64,000 nucleotides of DNA from Nitrosomonadales bacterium (GTDB taxonomy: Bacteria; Pseudomonadota; Gammaproteobacteria; Burkholderiales; Gallionellaceae): contig JAHFQZ010000007.1 of the NCBI GenBank assembly GCA_023259055.1, positions 1 through 64,000 on the forward strand, in the 5' to 3' direction. Shown here piece by piece: positions 38,080 through 48,204 of this stretch. Within the stretch, counting starts at the first letter, position 1, and each line of letters opens with the position of its first letter. The translations under genes were made by a program, and so were the position numbers. The notes beneath the pieces were generated by a model. That model worked only from the letters and a program-made list of their open reading frames with translations, did not search any database and had not been told where the DNA came from.

Positions 38080-39459
38080 TTACATCGCCAGATCGAATAC
38101 CGTTTCCGTATCCTCGTCCCAGCCATCCCAAAGGTAGTCGTTGGCCTTGCCGTCGGCGACCAAGCGCAGGGCGTAATTGACCTGCTCCTTGTAGAAGTCG
38201 CAAAAGGCACCGGTCTTCTTCATGCCACCGTTCATTTCGTATGCCTCGGCAGGACAAGGCGAGCCGCAGAAATGGCGGATCGCGCAGTCGCCACAGGGGC
38301 TGAAGGTATCGACATCGCGCGTCGTCACAGTCCGGAAAGCGGCGGAGGTCAGTGCCGCTTCAACCCCGCCTTCGGCCAGCAGATTGCCGCCGTTGAAACG
38401 CGGCAGGCCGATGAACTCGCTGCACGGGTACAGGCCACCATCTGCCGCCAGCGCGAAAAAGGCGCGACCGCCGCCGCAGGGCGAGATATCGCACATCAAT
38501 CGCCGTGCCGTCGGTGCAAGAATCCCGATCAGGATATTGGCAAAATTGGCGACCATCAGCTTGCGCCCTGTTTCGCGATACAGTTCGTGTGTGCGATCCA
38601 TGGCGACGAAGAAGGCCTTGGCCAAATCGCCGTCGGACGGCTTTACGCCGCGCGCGCCGGGCAGTGTGCAGCGCACCGTATTGAGCATGCAGGTCGGCAC
38701 TTCGCTGGCGTGGAACAGTTCGACCATCCGCGTCAGGTAGGGCAGGTTTTCGGTTGTGCAGGTGGTGATCACGCTCCATGAGCCGTAGCCTTTCAGTTTT
38801 TCCATCGCCACCAGCACCTTGTTATGCACGCTCTTGCCGCCCCAGGTTTTGCGCGTGGCATCGGTGATGCTAGCGAAGGGACCGTCGAGCGACAGGCCGA
38901 TGCTGACGTTGCGCGAAGTGAGGAATTCCAGCGCTGCATCGTCGAGCAGCGTGCCGTTGGTTTGCAGGCCGAAAACAAAATCTTGGGAAAACTCATCGAT
39001 GGCGGCGAACACCGCCTCTCTGTTCATCAGCGGCTCCGCGCCGTGGAAAATGGCGCGCGGCTTGCGCCCTTCCGGCATCACCGAACGGAAGTAATCGCGC
39101 AGCTTGCCGAGCGAGGCGTTCAGCATTTCGGGCGGCATGTGGCTGCCGCCGCTGCGCTGCTCGCCGGGCAGGTAGCAGTAGGTGCAGTTAAGGTTGCAGC
39201 GTTCGGTCGGATTCAGGTATACGCCGGACGGTTTCAGTTCGAAGCGCAGGGCGTGCAGTTCACGGGCGAAGCTGTCGGCCTTGGCGCGATAGCTGTCGAG
39301 CAGCGGGCCGGCAGCGATCTCTTCCTGAATGCGCGTCTTGTCGACCAGCGCCCAGAAGGCGGAGTTCGGGTCGGTGACGGCGGCGTAGACATCATGGCCG
39401 ATGTCCACCGGAATAAATGCCGGGGCGGCACCGCCCCGGCTCAAGACAGCAGCGGTCAT
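38080..39459 (-). CDS. cbpB: peptide-modifying radical SAM/SPASM enzyme (CbpB-like)
   Basis: 459 residues. The radical SAM cluster motif is C88-x3-C92-x2-C95 (RCNLNCTYCYLPGE). A C-terminal SPASM domain has many Cys: CDISPCGGG, LYPCSEF, then CGDCAIRHFCGSPCPAE and CDFYKE. An N-terminal region of about 75 residues may bind the peptide leader. The start overlaps the stop of the 50-aa peptide gene (ATGA), as for peptide maturases and their precursors. I recall a family called CbpB defined by exactly this arrangement under a cobalamin riboswitch; the modification made is not known to me. Confidence 0.88.
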   Translation of the reverse strand: MTAAVLSRGGAAPAFIPVDIGHDVYAAVTDPNSAFWALVDKTRIQEEIAAGPLLDSYRAKADSFARELHALRFELKPSGVYLNPTERCNLNCTYCYLPGEQRSGGSHMPPEMLNASLGKLRDYFRSVMPEGRKPRAIFHGAEPLMNREAVFAAIDEFSQDFVFGLQTNGTLLDDAALEFLTSRNVSIGLSLDGPFASITDATRKTWGGKSVHNKVLVAMEKLKGYGSWSVITTCTTENLPYLTRMVELFHASEVPTCMLNTVRCTLPGARGVKPSDGDLAKAFFVAMDRTHELYRETGRKLMVANFANILIGILAPTARRLMCDISPCGGGRAFFALAADGGLYPCSEFIGLPRFNGGNLLAEGGVEAALTSAAFRTVTTRDVDTFSPCGDCAIRHFCGSPCPAEAYEMNGGMKKTGAFCDFYKEQVNYALRLVADGKANDYLWDGWDEDTETVFDLAM

Positions 39460-39608
39460 TTGGCCGCTTTCTTGTCCATCAGCACATAGTGCGAAAGGCC
39501 GATGCCGTCCGGATTGCAGCTCTTGCGGATAGCGATGGTTGGTGCAGCCGGTTGTGTGCTGGCTGCTGCGGTCTGGCTTGTTTGTTGCGTTTTAACGGTC
39601 TGTGTCAT
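39456..39608 (-). CDS. cbpA: ribosomally made precursor peptide (CbpA-like)
   Basis: 50 residues. The first half (about 1-27) is rich in Thr, Gln and Ala, like a leader; the end SCNPDGIGLSHYVLMDKKA has a single Cys (C31) and is probably the modified core. GAGGAG lies six bases before ATG 39608. The stop overlaps the maturase start. It matches my memory of the family called CbpA, short peptides downstream of cobalamin riboswitches. Likely substrate of the radical SAM enzyme; whether the mature product carries a thioether or another crosslink is unknown. Confidence 0.8.
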   Translation of the reverse strand: MTQTVKTQQTSQTAAASTQPAAPTIAIRKSCNPDGIGLSHYVLMDKKAAK

Positions 39609-39645
39609 GATCTGCTCCTCGTGATATTTCGAATGGTAAAAAACA

Positions 39646-39697
39646 AAATGGCTCCGGCTGACTGCACGCGCATGCATACAGTCAGCCGGAGCCATTT
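39646..39697 (-). terminator. riboswitch-controlled terminator before cbpA
   Basis: A 19-bp perfect stem (AAATGGCTCC.. paired with ..GGAGCCATTT) and a 14-base loop, followed on the minus strand by TGTTTTTT. It lies between the cobalamin riboswitch and cbpA, in the place of an expression platform. Cobalamin binding would be expected to favour termination. Confidence 0.85.
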
Positions 39698-39711
39698 CCT
39701 GGACTCCGAAT

Positions 39712-39872
39712 CGGTTCGACACGTCTTCTGGCTACCGGATCAGCCGGATCATTGCGCCTTCCCGTCGGGGTGATCCCCGCCAGTGGCTGGTCTTGCAACC
39801 TTGCAACGTCCGTCCCCGGATACAGCGGCGGGCCCGCCACGGATTTGCACCGTGTTCCGTTTCGTCGAACCG
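39712..39872 (-). promoter_or_regulatory. cobalamin riboswitch
   Basis: Minus strand carries the conserved cobalamin-riboswitch parts in order: GGAACACGGTGCAAATCC (core at 39841-39858), GCCCGCCGCTGTA (39821-39833), GCCACTG (39781-39787), GGGAAGGCGCAATGAT (39748-39763), and the B12 box AGCCAGAAGACGT (39721-39733). P1 closes with CGGTTCGACG (39863-39872) against GTCGAACCG (39712-39720). A strong terminator follows. It controls the peptide and radical SAM genes. Confidence 0.93.
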
Positions 39873-39980
39873 AACGGTGTGAGTATTTTCCACGATTGGA
39901 GGAAATGCGTCAAATTACGCATCAATGACAAAGGGGCGATTAAACCGTGAACCGCCTGAAGGCGGCTGCAATCTTCGCAT

Positions 39981-40137
39981 CCCCCTTTAGAAAAGGGGGA
40001 ATGATAACCAGCGACTTGGCTGTCGTATTTTGACAGCCTAGTCGAATGGCTAGTAGTTCCATCAGGGGGATTTGAGAACGCCTGAATTGCACACCACTGA
40101 CTGCAAATCCCCCCTCGCCCCCCTTTTTCAAAGGGGG
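39981..40137. repeat. pair of CCCCCTTT/AAAGGGGG hairpins
   Basis: Two perfect hairpins, CCCCCTTT-AGA-AAAGGGGG (39981-39999) and CCCCCTTT-TTC-AAAGGGGG (40119-40137), about 120 bases apart in a geneless stretch. Widespread intergenic repeat type; no coding content. Confidence 0.7.
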
Positions 40138-40201
40138 TATGCAGCAGTTCCAAACAACATTCCAGAGCAAGGCTGCCGCATAGGTCAAACCCTTCTGAGC
40201 C

Positions 40202-40223
40202 CCCCGGCATAGCCGGGGGTTTA
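40202..40223. terminator. GC-rich hairpin downstream of lon
   Basis: CCCCCGGCATAGCCGGGGG followed by TTTAT in the plus direction. lon is on the minus strand and has no U-run on its side, so termination of lon here would be weak; the orientation fits a plus-strand transcript better. Confidence 0.4.
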
Positions 40224-40253
40224 TCTCACTGAATCAAGGTAACACCGGAATAT

Positions 40254-42712
<2,459 letters not shown>

Positions 42713-42716
<4 letters not shown>

Positions 42717-43120
42717 CTCATCTTCCTTATGGTAAGTACAAGACAGCCATCGCTCCATTGTTGCGAGTCCAGTTCAAGCCGAATCTGCGGCAGCACAAGA
42801 CGCCGCTCGAAGTAACCGTGGGGAATCTCCAGCCGCTCAATCGAGCAGTGGCGATCCTGCAGCGCTACCCGGCGCATGGCGCGGATCAGCAGCGTGCGCC
42901 CCTCGATCTTCGCCTCGGCATTGGCGGGTGACACACCGGGCAGCGCGACGACGACCACAAACTCGCGCTCGTCCTCGAACACGTCCACAGGCGGCTGCCA
43001 CGCCACGCGCGCGCCACGCGGATAGTCGAGGCGGAAAAACTGCCGCTGCATCCGCTCAGCCTGATTCAGAAACTGCAAAGCCTCAGCCCACATCCAGTTG
43101 ATCGGGTCACGTGACGGCAT
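42713..43120 (-). CDS. Hsp20/alpha-crystallin family small heat-shock protein
   Basis: 135 residues. The alpha-crystallin domain covers about 40-130: PPVDVFEDEREFVVVVALPGVSPANAEAKIEGRTLLI is the typical first half, and PHGYFERRLVLP the second. A canonical C-terminal IxI motif is represented by VLTIR. ATG 43120 has GAGG seven bases upstream; the frame beyond is spurious. It holds unfolding proteins for refolding or degradation, and its 4-base overlap with lon suggests handing clients to that protease. Confidence 0.88.
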
Positions 43121-43208
43121 AAAAGACCTCCGCGCAAATTGGTTTGGAAAGTTGATCCGGCATGTGAAGTGAAATGGGGACGGTTTTATTAATTTCCAGT
43201 GGTAGCAA

Positions 43209-43237
43209 TTCAGTGAGACTGCGGAACCCACTATAAT
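43209..43237 (+). promoter_or_regulatory. sigma70 promoter of hicAB
   Basis: TTCAGT (43209-43214), 17 bases, TATAAT (43232-43237), just upstream of the operator-like palindrome and hicA. Confidence 0.65.
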
Positions 43238-43249
43238 CCGATTGATGCG

Positions 43250-43269
43250 TAGTATCAGATAAGATACTA
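43250..43269. promoter_or_regulatory. palindrome, likely HicB operator
   Basis: TAGTATC-AGATAA-GATACTA, a perfect 7-bp inverted repeat between the TATAAT box and the hicA start, where the antitoxin would bind to repress its own operon. Confidence 0.6.
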
Positions 43270-43275
43270 TTAAGC

Positions 43276-43521
43276 ATGAACAAGCGGGCAAAAATACTGG
43301 ATGCCATGCGCAACAACCCGCGCGATTGGCACATCGACGACCTGCTGGTTGTTGCCAGACAATTCAACATCGAATGCAGGAACAACGGCGGCAGTCATCA
43401 CGTGTTCAGTTTTACGAAAGTGGAAATGGATGTCACTGTGCCAGCACACCGCCCCATCAAACCCGTGTATATCCGCCAGTTCCTGTTACTGGTAAATATC
43501 GTGAAGGAGTTAAAGAAATGA
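43276..43521 (+). CDS. hicA: HicA-family toxin
   Basis: 81 residues. A double-stranded-RNA-binding-like fold with the catalytic His in NGGSHHVF at about 38-45 and the ending HRPIKPVYIRQFL. This variant is slightly longer than the classic 60-aa HicA. It acts as an mRNA interferase. Overlaps hicB by 4 bases (ATGA), the usual toxin-first order. Confidence 0.85.
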   Translation: MNKRAKILDAMRNNPRDWHIDDLLVVARQFNIECRNNGGSHHVFSFTKVEMDVTVPAHRPIKPVYIRQFLLLVNIVKELKK

Positions 43522-43925
43522 CCACTGCGACCATCAAGAAAATAAAAACTGTCAGACCGCCTTATCCCTTCGAGGCATATTCTCATGTTATCAGCCAGAT
43601 TCCCAAAGAGGATGGCGGGGGTTTCCTGATCACTTTTCCCGATCTACCCGGCTGCATGTCGGATGGAGAGACCGAAGCCGAAGCGGTTGCAAACGGCAAG
43701 GATGCGTTCAAGGCTTGGGTGTCTGCGCGCAAAGATGCCGACAAAGAAATTCCCGAACCGTTTTACCGCCCAGACACCGTGCCTGAAGTATCCGGCAAAT
43801 TTGTAACGCGCCTGCCCAAGTCCGTCCACGCCAAATTAGCGGAGCGCGCCAAGGCAGAAGGCGTCAGTTTGAACACGTTGGTGCTGGCACTCGTGGCAGA
43901 GGGGCTTGGGCGAAAGGCGGCATAA
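43518..43925 (+). CDS. hicB: HicB-family antitoxin
   Basis: 135 residues. N-terminal HicB fold (about 18-70: YSHVISQIPKEDGGGFLITFPDLPGCMSDGETEAEAVANGKDA), then a ribbon-helix-helix DNA-binding part about 93-135 (KFVTRLPKSVHAKLAERAKAEGVSLNTLVLALVAEGL). It neutralises HicA and probably represses the operon at 43250-43269. Both halves look intact, so the module may be active. Confidence 0.9.
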   Translation: MTTATIKKIKTVRPPYPFEAYSHVISQIPKEDGGGFLITFPDLPGCMSDGETEAEAVANGKDAFKAWVSARKDADKEIPEPFYRPDTVPEVSGKFVTRLPKSVHAKLAERAKAEGVSLNTLVLALVAEGLGRKAA

Positions 43926-43929
43926 AACA

Positions 43930-44144
43930 ATGCAACACGACCCCTTTGACCACTCGCACTGCGCACCGTTGCGGAAGCGTATGGCGGCCTTGGGGCAGTT
44001 GCGGCTGAAGCTGGGATCAGCCGCGAATCACTGTATCGAACACTCTCCGCCAAGGGCAACCCGACACTGAAAACGCTGCTTGCTGTACTGAAAGCCGTGG
44101 GCATGAAACTCTCGGTAGAGCCAGATCAGCATGCTGCGGCATAA
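43930..44144 (+). pseudogene. remnant of a HigA/COG3636-type antitoxin
   Basis: From 43959 a frame reads LRTVAEAYGGLGAVAAEAGISRES and continues to PTLKTLLAVLKAVGMKL and a stop at 44142-44144: the helix-turn-helix C-terminal part of a COG3636-type antitoxin. There is no start codon in this frame (TGA just upstream); a start-like MQHDPFDHSH is in another frame at 43930, suggesting a frameshift or deletion. No toxin partner lies alongside. Confidence 0.65.
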
Positions 44145-44176
44145 GCCGGAAAAGTATTTCGAACACGACCCCTTTG
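43934..44176. repeat. 15-bp direct repeat flanking the antitoxin remnant
   Basis: AACACGACCCCTTTG at 43934-43948 recurs exactly at 44162-44176. The two copies bracket the antitoxin fragment. Confidence 0.75.
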
Positions 44177-44181
44177 TACCT

Positions 44182-44490
44182 TTACGTTAACGAAGAGCCG
44201 ACTAAGTCCGTTCCGAGAGCAGCCAGTTCGGCGTAGGCGCCGTCCCAGCCAGCATCCGCGATTCGGTTCACCGCAGCAAGGACTTCTTTACGCAGACTCG
44301 CATCGATTAGGACTGCAGCATTTAACCGTTGCAGCCGCGCCTCGAAGTTCTTCTTGAATGCGGTGAAGTCGGTCGGATGAGACAGTGCGCCAATGACATT
44401 GTTGGATTGTGCTACGGTAATATCAAATGTGGTTGACCCGTTTCCAAAGATACGGTCTACCAGCGATGCAAAAACGGCTCTTTGTGTCAT
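44182..44490 (-). CDS. hypothetical protein
   Basis: 102 residues, soluble, no recognised domain. Starts MTQRAVFASLVDRIFGNG and is mostly helical with a C-terminal Ala/Leu-rich segment. ATG 44490 has GGAG six bases upstream, which supports real translation. It lies in the scarred stretch between hicAB and the decayed tRNA, so it may belong to a former mobile or phage-derived segment, but nothing in the protein proves that. Confidence 0.5.
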   Translation of the reverse strand: MTQRAVFASLVDRIFGNGSTTFDITVAQSNNVIGALSHPTDFTAFKKNFEARLQRLNAAVLIDASLRKEVLAAVNRIADAGWDGAYAELAALGTDLVGSSLT

Positions 44491-44762
44491 AGATTCTCCA
44501 AGGCGAGGCGATTACTTATAGTCTGTCGTAAGTATCGCACTTTTGAGGTGCTCAAGATGAACAGTGGCAAAGTCATCATAGTCTGCTTCGTATAGCAAAG
44601 CGGTCGCACTTCTGGCCACCACGTAACGCCTGCTTTGGCCGATTAGTGAGCATTAGATAAAACGTTGTCGAGTTTCTGTTCACTAGACTTGGTAATATGC
44701 AGCATATTTACATCAGGTGCAGTATAATTATGCAACTGATTTAATTGATTTAATTGATTGAC

Positions 44763-44833
44763 GCCCCAGTGGTGGCTCAGGAATACGACGGTTAATTCGC
44801 AGGCCGTAGATTCGAAGCCTACTCGGGGAGCCA
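44763..44833 (+). pseudogene. decayed tRNA-Asn (GTT)
   Basis: The 3' part matches tRNA-Asn: anticodon region GGTTAATTCGCAGG, T-arm GTAGATTCGAAGCCTAC, and CTCGGGGAGCCA with encoded CCA. The 5' acceptor GCCCCAG pairs only four of seven positions, and about four bases of the anticodon 5' stem are missing (GACG-GTTAA where GACGGACTGTTAA is normal). Not a working tRNA by eye. A terminator-like hairpin follows. It could be a relic of an integration site. Confidence 0.55.
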
Positions 44834-44849
44834 GGCATAACAAGCGATC

Positions 44850-44880
44850 AGGCCATCCTTTGAGGTGGCCTTTTGTTTTT
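44850..44880 (+). terminator. intrinsic terminator after the tRNA remnant
   Basis: AGGCCA-TCCTTTGAGG-TGGCCT followed by TTTGTTTTT. A tRNA-type terminator downstream of the pseudo-tRNA. Confidence 0.75.
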
Positions 44881-45037
44881 TCGAGCGGATCAGTCCCTGA
44901 CCGCCGGCGACGATGAGTTCAAGAACGACTCGGGCGCAAGAATGATCGAGTCGAATGTTTTGGCAGACCAGGAGTCCAGCGGGTGATCCCTTCAGCAAGG
45001 GGTCAGTCGGTTTTAACTAATATATGGAGCAATACCA

Positions 45038-45574
45038 GTGACCAACGCACAACGCAAAGCACTCAGCCGCATGGCTGCAATGAATTCAGCAAGTAACGAC
45101 CGCAAGCCTGAACTAACGCTCAGCAGCGCGTTTTTGCCGCATGAGGCAGGCGCGTATTACCTTGCGACGGTGGGGACTGTCGGCAAGATCATCAAGCTAT
45201 TTGCCAAGGAAATCGAGCCGCCCGTTTACACCTACGCCATCACCACCATTCGTTTTGAACAGGATCCCGATACCGGTAAATGGATCTGGTTTGATGGTAA
45301 GGAAAAGCTATCCCCACGCAAAAATCCAGATGGTTGGCGTCTTGGCAGCAAGAAGTTATTTGACACACGCGAAGGCGCAGAGGCTGAGCTTCAGCGCGTG
45401 ATGGTCAAAAACGGTGACCGGGTAACCAAGGTACATGACCTGCCAGACGATATGACTGAACTAAGAAAGATCCGTAGCGCCCACCATCCAGACCGCAATA
45501 ACCCCGATTCCGACCATGATCTCTATCAGGCTGTTATCGAGAAGATTGACAGGATGCGTGCGGTGAATGTATGA
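45038..45574 (+). CDS. hypothetical protein with J-domain-like C-terminus
   Basis: 178 residues. The N-terminal two thirds are not recognised: a mixed beta-rich region with EPPVYTYAITTIRFEQDPDTGKWIW and a tail LGSKKLFDTREGAEAELQRVM. The last about 45 residues, ELRKIRSAHHPDRNNPDSDHDLYQAVIEKID, resemble helices II-III of a J domain with the HPD motif, the DnaK contact. Helix I is not obvious, so this is a partial or divergent J domain. The start has no strong ribosome site. Confidence 0.6.
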   Translation: MTNAQRKALSRMAAMNSASNDRKPELTLSSAFLPHEAGAYYLATVGTVGKIIKLFAKEIEPPVYTYAITTIRFEQDPDTGKWIWFDGKEKLSPRKNPDGWRLGSKKLFDTREGAEAELQRVMVKNGDRVTKVHDLPDDMTELRKIRSAHHPDRNNPDSDHDLYQAVIEKIDRMRAVNV

Positions 45575-45709
45575 ACCACACCGTAGTCACGACATGCAGC
45601 ATTCGTTCAGCGTGATTCCAAACTGCATGGTGTGATTGGGCAATAACAGAAGCTGCAATCTGACAGTATGTGTCAGGTCAAGGTTGAGCTATTACACGCT
45701 ACGCGAGTT

Positions 45710-46600
45710 TCACGTTAATCGTAGCGCCTGACCGATTCCCGTGTCATCCAGACTTTCCCCAATGACTACCAGCCTGCCTGCCGCAACGTCCTTATCGAAG
45801 CGTACAGAATCTGTTTTCCCGAAGGTGATATCAAAGCGATACGGGCCGTTCGTTGTGCTGACCAGCGCCTTCGCTCGCGCCACATGCCCGAACTTACCGC
45901 GTGAAAGTTCATCGAATATTTGTTGCACCAAAGCAAACTCCATCTGGTCCGCAAGCGGGAAGGAATATGTTTCAAATTTTAGATGGCTGTTGCCAGCAAC
46001 GATCATGCGCTGCACTGGTGCGTCCGGCAGGGGTATGTCGATTTTGGCATTGACTGTGCGGAACAGGATGGCCCGGGGGTTGACGGTGCTGATCAGGCGT
46101 TCGGCGGCGTCGATGGCTGACGGGCTTGCGAGGTCGGTCTTGTTCACCAGGATAACATCGGAGTTCACGATCTGGTCCTCGAAGAAGGTTCCGTACATTT
46201 CCGATTCGTAGAGCTCCGCGAACTCCGTGGAGTCGACGATGCCGATGACCGAGGCGGAGCCGGTGCCGGCACTTTCGATTGCCTCCAGTACGCCCGACGG
46301 CGAGGCCACACCGCTCGGCTCGATCAGCAAGTGCTCGGGCGAGAATTGCGCCACGATGCTCTGGATGGACGTGACAAGGTCGAGCTTGAGGGTGCAGCAG
46401 ATGCAACCGCTCGGTAGCTCCACCGATTCGATATCGCCTGCGGAGAATATCTCGCCGTCGATGCCTGCCTTCGCGAAGTCATTGACGAGTACTACCGTTT
46501 TTCCTGGCTTGCCGGTCTTGTCAGACCTGTCGGCCACGAAGTTCCGGATGAACGTGGTCTTTCCTGAACCAAGTAATCCGCACACTACCGTAGTTTTCAT
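45710..46600 (-). CDS. COG0523/CobW-family metal-chaperone GTPase
   Basis: 296 residues. G3E P-loop GTPase: Walker A GLLGSGKTTF at 8-17, the metal-binding CxCC (C66-I-C68-C69 in SGCICCTL), LIEPSGVASP as the Walker B/G3 area, and NKTD for guanine. The C-terminal CobW_C part is short. COG0523 proteins deliver metals such as zinc or cobalt, and several occur beside corrinoid methyltransferase genes. It lies 30 bases after a DUF1638 gene on the same strand, so the two form a pair. The metal is not predictable here. Confidence 0.85.
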   Translation of the reverse strand: MKTTVVCGLLGSGKTTFIRNFVADRSDKTGKPGKTVVLVNDFAKAGIDGEIFSAGDIESVELPSGCICCTLKLDLVTSIQSIVAQFSPEHLLIEPSGVASPSGVLEAIESAGTGSASVIGIVDSTEFAELYESEMYGTFFEDQIVNSDVILVNKTDLASPSAIDAAERLISTVNPRAILFRTVNAKIDIPLPDAPVQRMIVAGNSHLKFETYSFPLADQMEFALVQQIFDELSRGKFGHVARAKALVSTTNGPYRFDITFGKTDSVRFDKDVAAGRLVVIGESLDDTGIGQALRLT

Positions 46601-46630
46601 CTCAATTAATCCACTAGCCCGTGACGTCTG

Positions 46631-47272
46631 TTATTCGGTTGCCCGCGCTGCTGCCGCCTGTGCGGCGATCTTCTGGGCTTTTTCCAGATGTTCTTCCAGC
46701 ACCGCGGTAGTTCCCGTTGTCTTCTCCAGCGTCAGCGAGAAGATGTCGCAAACCTCGTTTGCTTTGCCGATGTAGTGGTCGTCGTTTCCCACCCCGGTGT
46801 CGATGTAAAGCCCGATCCGGAAGGCAGACATAATTCTCTTGGCCATTTCTATCGGGTCTTTGCCGTATTTCACTACCCTGTCCAGATGGTTTCCCTTGAT
46901 GACCATTTCGGCCCCGCGCTCCGCCCAGCCGGGGCTCATGAACCACGTCCCGATTTCTTTGCGGGTCGCTTCGTGATGTTTTTCCGGCGTCATGAATATC
47001 TGGATGCAGTCTTCCATCTGCGGCAGCACCACCGGTATGTCGATCTCGGCCTCTATCCCTTTCAGCGATTGGCAATAGCCGTAGCCGAGGAAGATCACAT
47101 CCACCTTGTCCTTGATGGTCTTCACTTTTTCCAGGACGGACTCTTTCATCTTTTTCGGAGTGCTGTGGAGCGCCGCCTCAAGATAGATGACCTCGGTGAT
47201 GCCGGGGGTTTTGCTTAAGAGCTTGTCCAGCTCAAGCTTCATGATGTCGCATGCAATAACGCCGATTCTCAA
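46631..47272 (-). CDS. DUF1638 family protein, copy 2
   Basis: 213 residues. Close paralogue of the protein at 35205-35843, with mostly identical blocks such as ACDIMKLELDKLLSKTPGITE, DVIFLGYGYC, and EIGTWFMSPGWAERG. Its start codon is TTG 47272, with GGAGG eight bases before it. It leads the CobW-type gene. Having two very similar copies facing each other across about 11 kb suggests that the corrinoid island was larger or was rearranged. Biochemical function unknown. Confidence 0.85.
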   Translation of the reverse strand: MRIGVIACDIMKLELDKLLSKTPGITEVIYLEAALHSTPKKMKESVLEKVKTIKDKVDVIFLGYGYCQSLKGIEAEIDIPVVLPQMEDCIQIFMTPEKHHEATRKEIGTWFMSPGWAERGAEMVIKGNHLDRVVKYGKDPIEMAKRIMSAFRIGLYIDTGVGNDDHYIGKANEVCDIFSLTLEKTTGTTAVLEEHLEKAQKIAAQAAAARATE

Positions 47273-47589
47273 ATCAGATACCTCCAGAATTGCAGGGTAC
47301 GCCGCCCTACTCCAGCGGCGCTTATCAAGTTAACTCACGGAATCAGTCCCAGAAAAAAACCCCGCATTGACGCCCGCCATATTGAAATTGTTTTAGCTTG
47401 CCTACTTCCGCCGCAAGCCACGCGGAACAATACAAATGATAGCACTCCACCATGAAATGAGCGACACATCGAGTCCACATTTCGAAGCATTCTCTGCAAT
47501 CCTCAATTACGTATTAGCTACGTCATCATGAAGGAAGGCCAAGGTAATACAATAACCACTTGCGCCAATTTTCCGGATTCACCTTTGAC
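47273..47589. other. intergenic, nothing recognised
   Basis: About 320 bases with no coding or structural signal that I can support; presumably the promoters of the divergent DUF1638 copy 2 and Hsp15-like genes. Confidence 0.5.
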
Positions 47590-47988
47590 ATGAATTTCGA
47601 CAACGACACCGAAAATAAATTCCGCATCGACAAGTGGCTTTGGGCTGCGCGTTTTTTCAAGACGCGTTCACTGGCTTCCGATGCGGTTGAGTGCGGCAAG
47701 GTGCTGGTCAACGAGGCGCGCGTCAAACCGGCCAAGGCAGTGGCGGTGGGAGACAGGCTGGACATCCGCATCGGGCAGGTTCAGTTCGTCGTTGATGTGC
47801 TGGCACTGTCGAATAAACGCGGTTCCGCACCCGAGGCCCAAAAGCTGTATCGCGAGACCGAAGAGAGCCGTCAACGGCGGGAAACTATCGCAGCCCACAA
47901 CAAGGCGTTGCCGCAGCCTTTCCATTTCAAGGGCAGGCCAACCAAGCGTGACCGGCGGGAGATCGAGCGGTTGAAGAAGGGCGGGTGA
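47590..47988 (+). CDS. hslR: S4-domain RNA-binding protein, Hsp15-like
   Basis: 132 residues. S4 domain in about 8-70: FRIDKWLWAARFFKTRSLASDAVECGKVLVN with GDRLDIRIG, then a basic tail (KGRPTKRDRREIERLKKGG). The heat-shock protein Hsp15 binds stalled 50S-peptidyl-tRNA. Start ATG 47590 is preferred to TTG 47560, because the family begins just before the S4 domain; no strong ribosome site is seen for either. Confidence 0.88.
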   Translation: MNFDNDTENKFRIDKWLWAARFFKTRSLASDAVECGKVLVNEARVKPAKAVAVGDRLDIRIGQVQFVVDVLALSNKRGSAPEAQKLYRETEESRQRRETIAAHNKALPQPFHFKGRPTKRDRREIERLKKGG

Positions 47989-48090
47989 TGCCGGCTAGCT
48001 GCGGTTCTGGGTCAGCGACACGGCTGCTCTTCGTGGTGACCCTTCGCCCGGCTCAGGGCGAACGAAAATTTCTTAAGGATAATTTTATAA

Positions 48091-48163
48091 TTCGTCACAC
48101 CGGCGGAGGCCGGTGTCCAGTTTATTGAAAATACTGGATTCCGGCCTTCGCCGGAATGACGAA
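48091..48163. repeat. palindromic CGTCA-CCGG intergenic repeat
   Basis: TTCGTCACACCGGCGGAGGCCGG.. and ..CCGGCCTTCGCCGGAATGACGAA form a 31-base inverted repeat with a short spacer. Each arm also folds by itself. A common dispersed REP-like element. Confidence 0.85.
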
Positions 48164-48204
48164 ATCTGAATTTTTTGAGGTGCTCTTAGTGAGCGAGATT
48201 GGTG

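Larger units (their letters stand above)
44491..45037. other. intergenic, scarred region
   Basis: Apart from the tRNA remnant and its terminator I see no gene. A minus-strand open frame of about 47 codons ends at 44512-44514 without a convincing start. An AT-rich TTAATTGATT direct repeat lies at about 44740-44760. Confidence 0.5.

Noticed and set aside
39981..40137. Regular spaced hairpins considered as a CRISPR array
   Set aside because: Only two units, each self-palindromic, without a constant spacer length or cas genes.
44512..44652. Minus-strand open frame of about 47 codons upstream of the 102-aa hypothetical gene
   Set aside because: No start codon with a ribosome site; reads somewhat like coding but could be chance, so not called.
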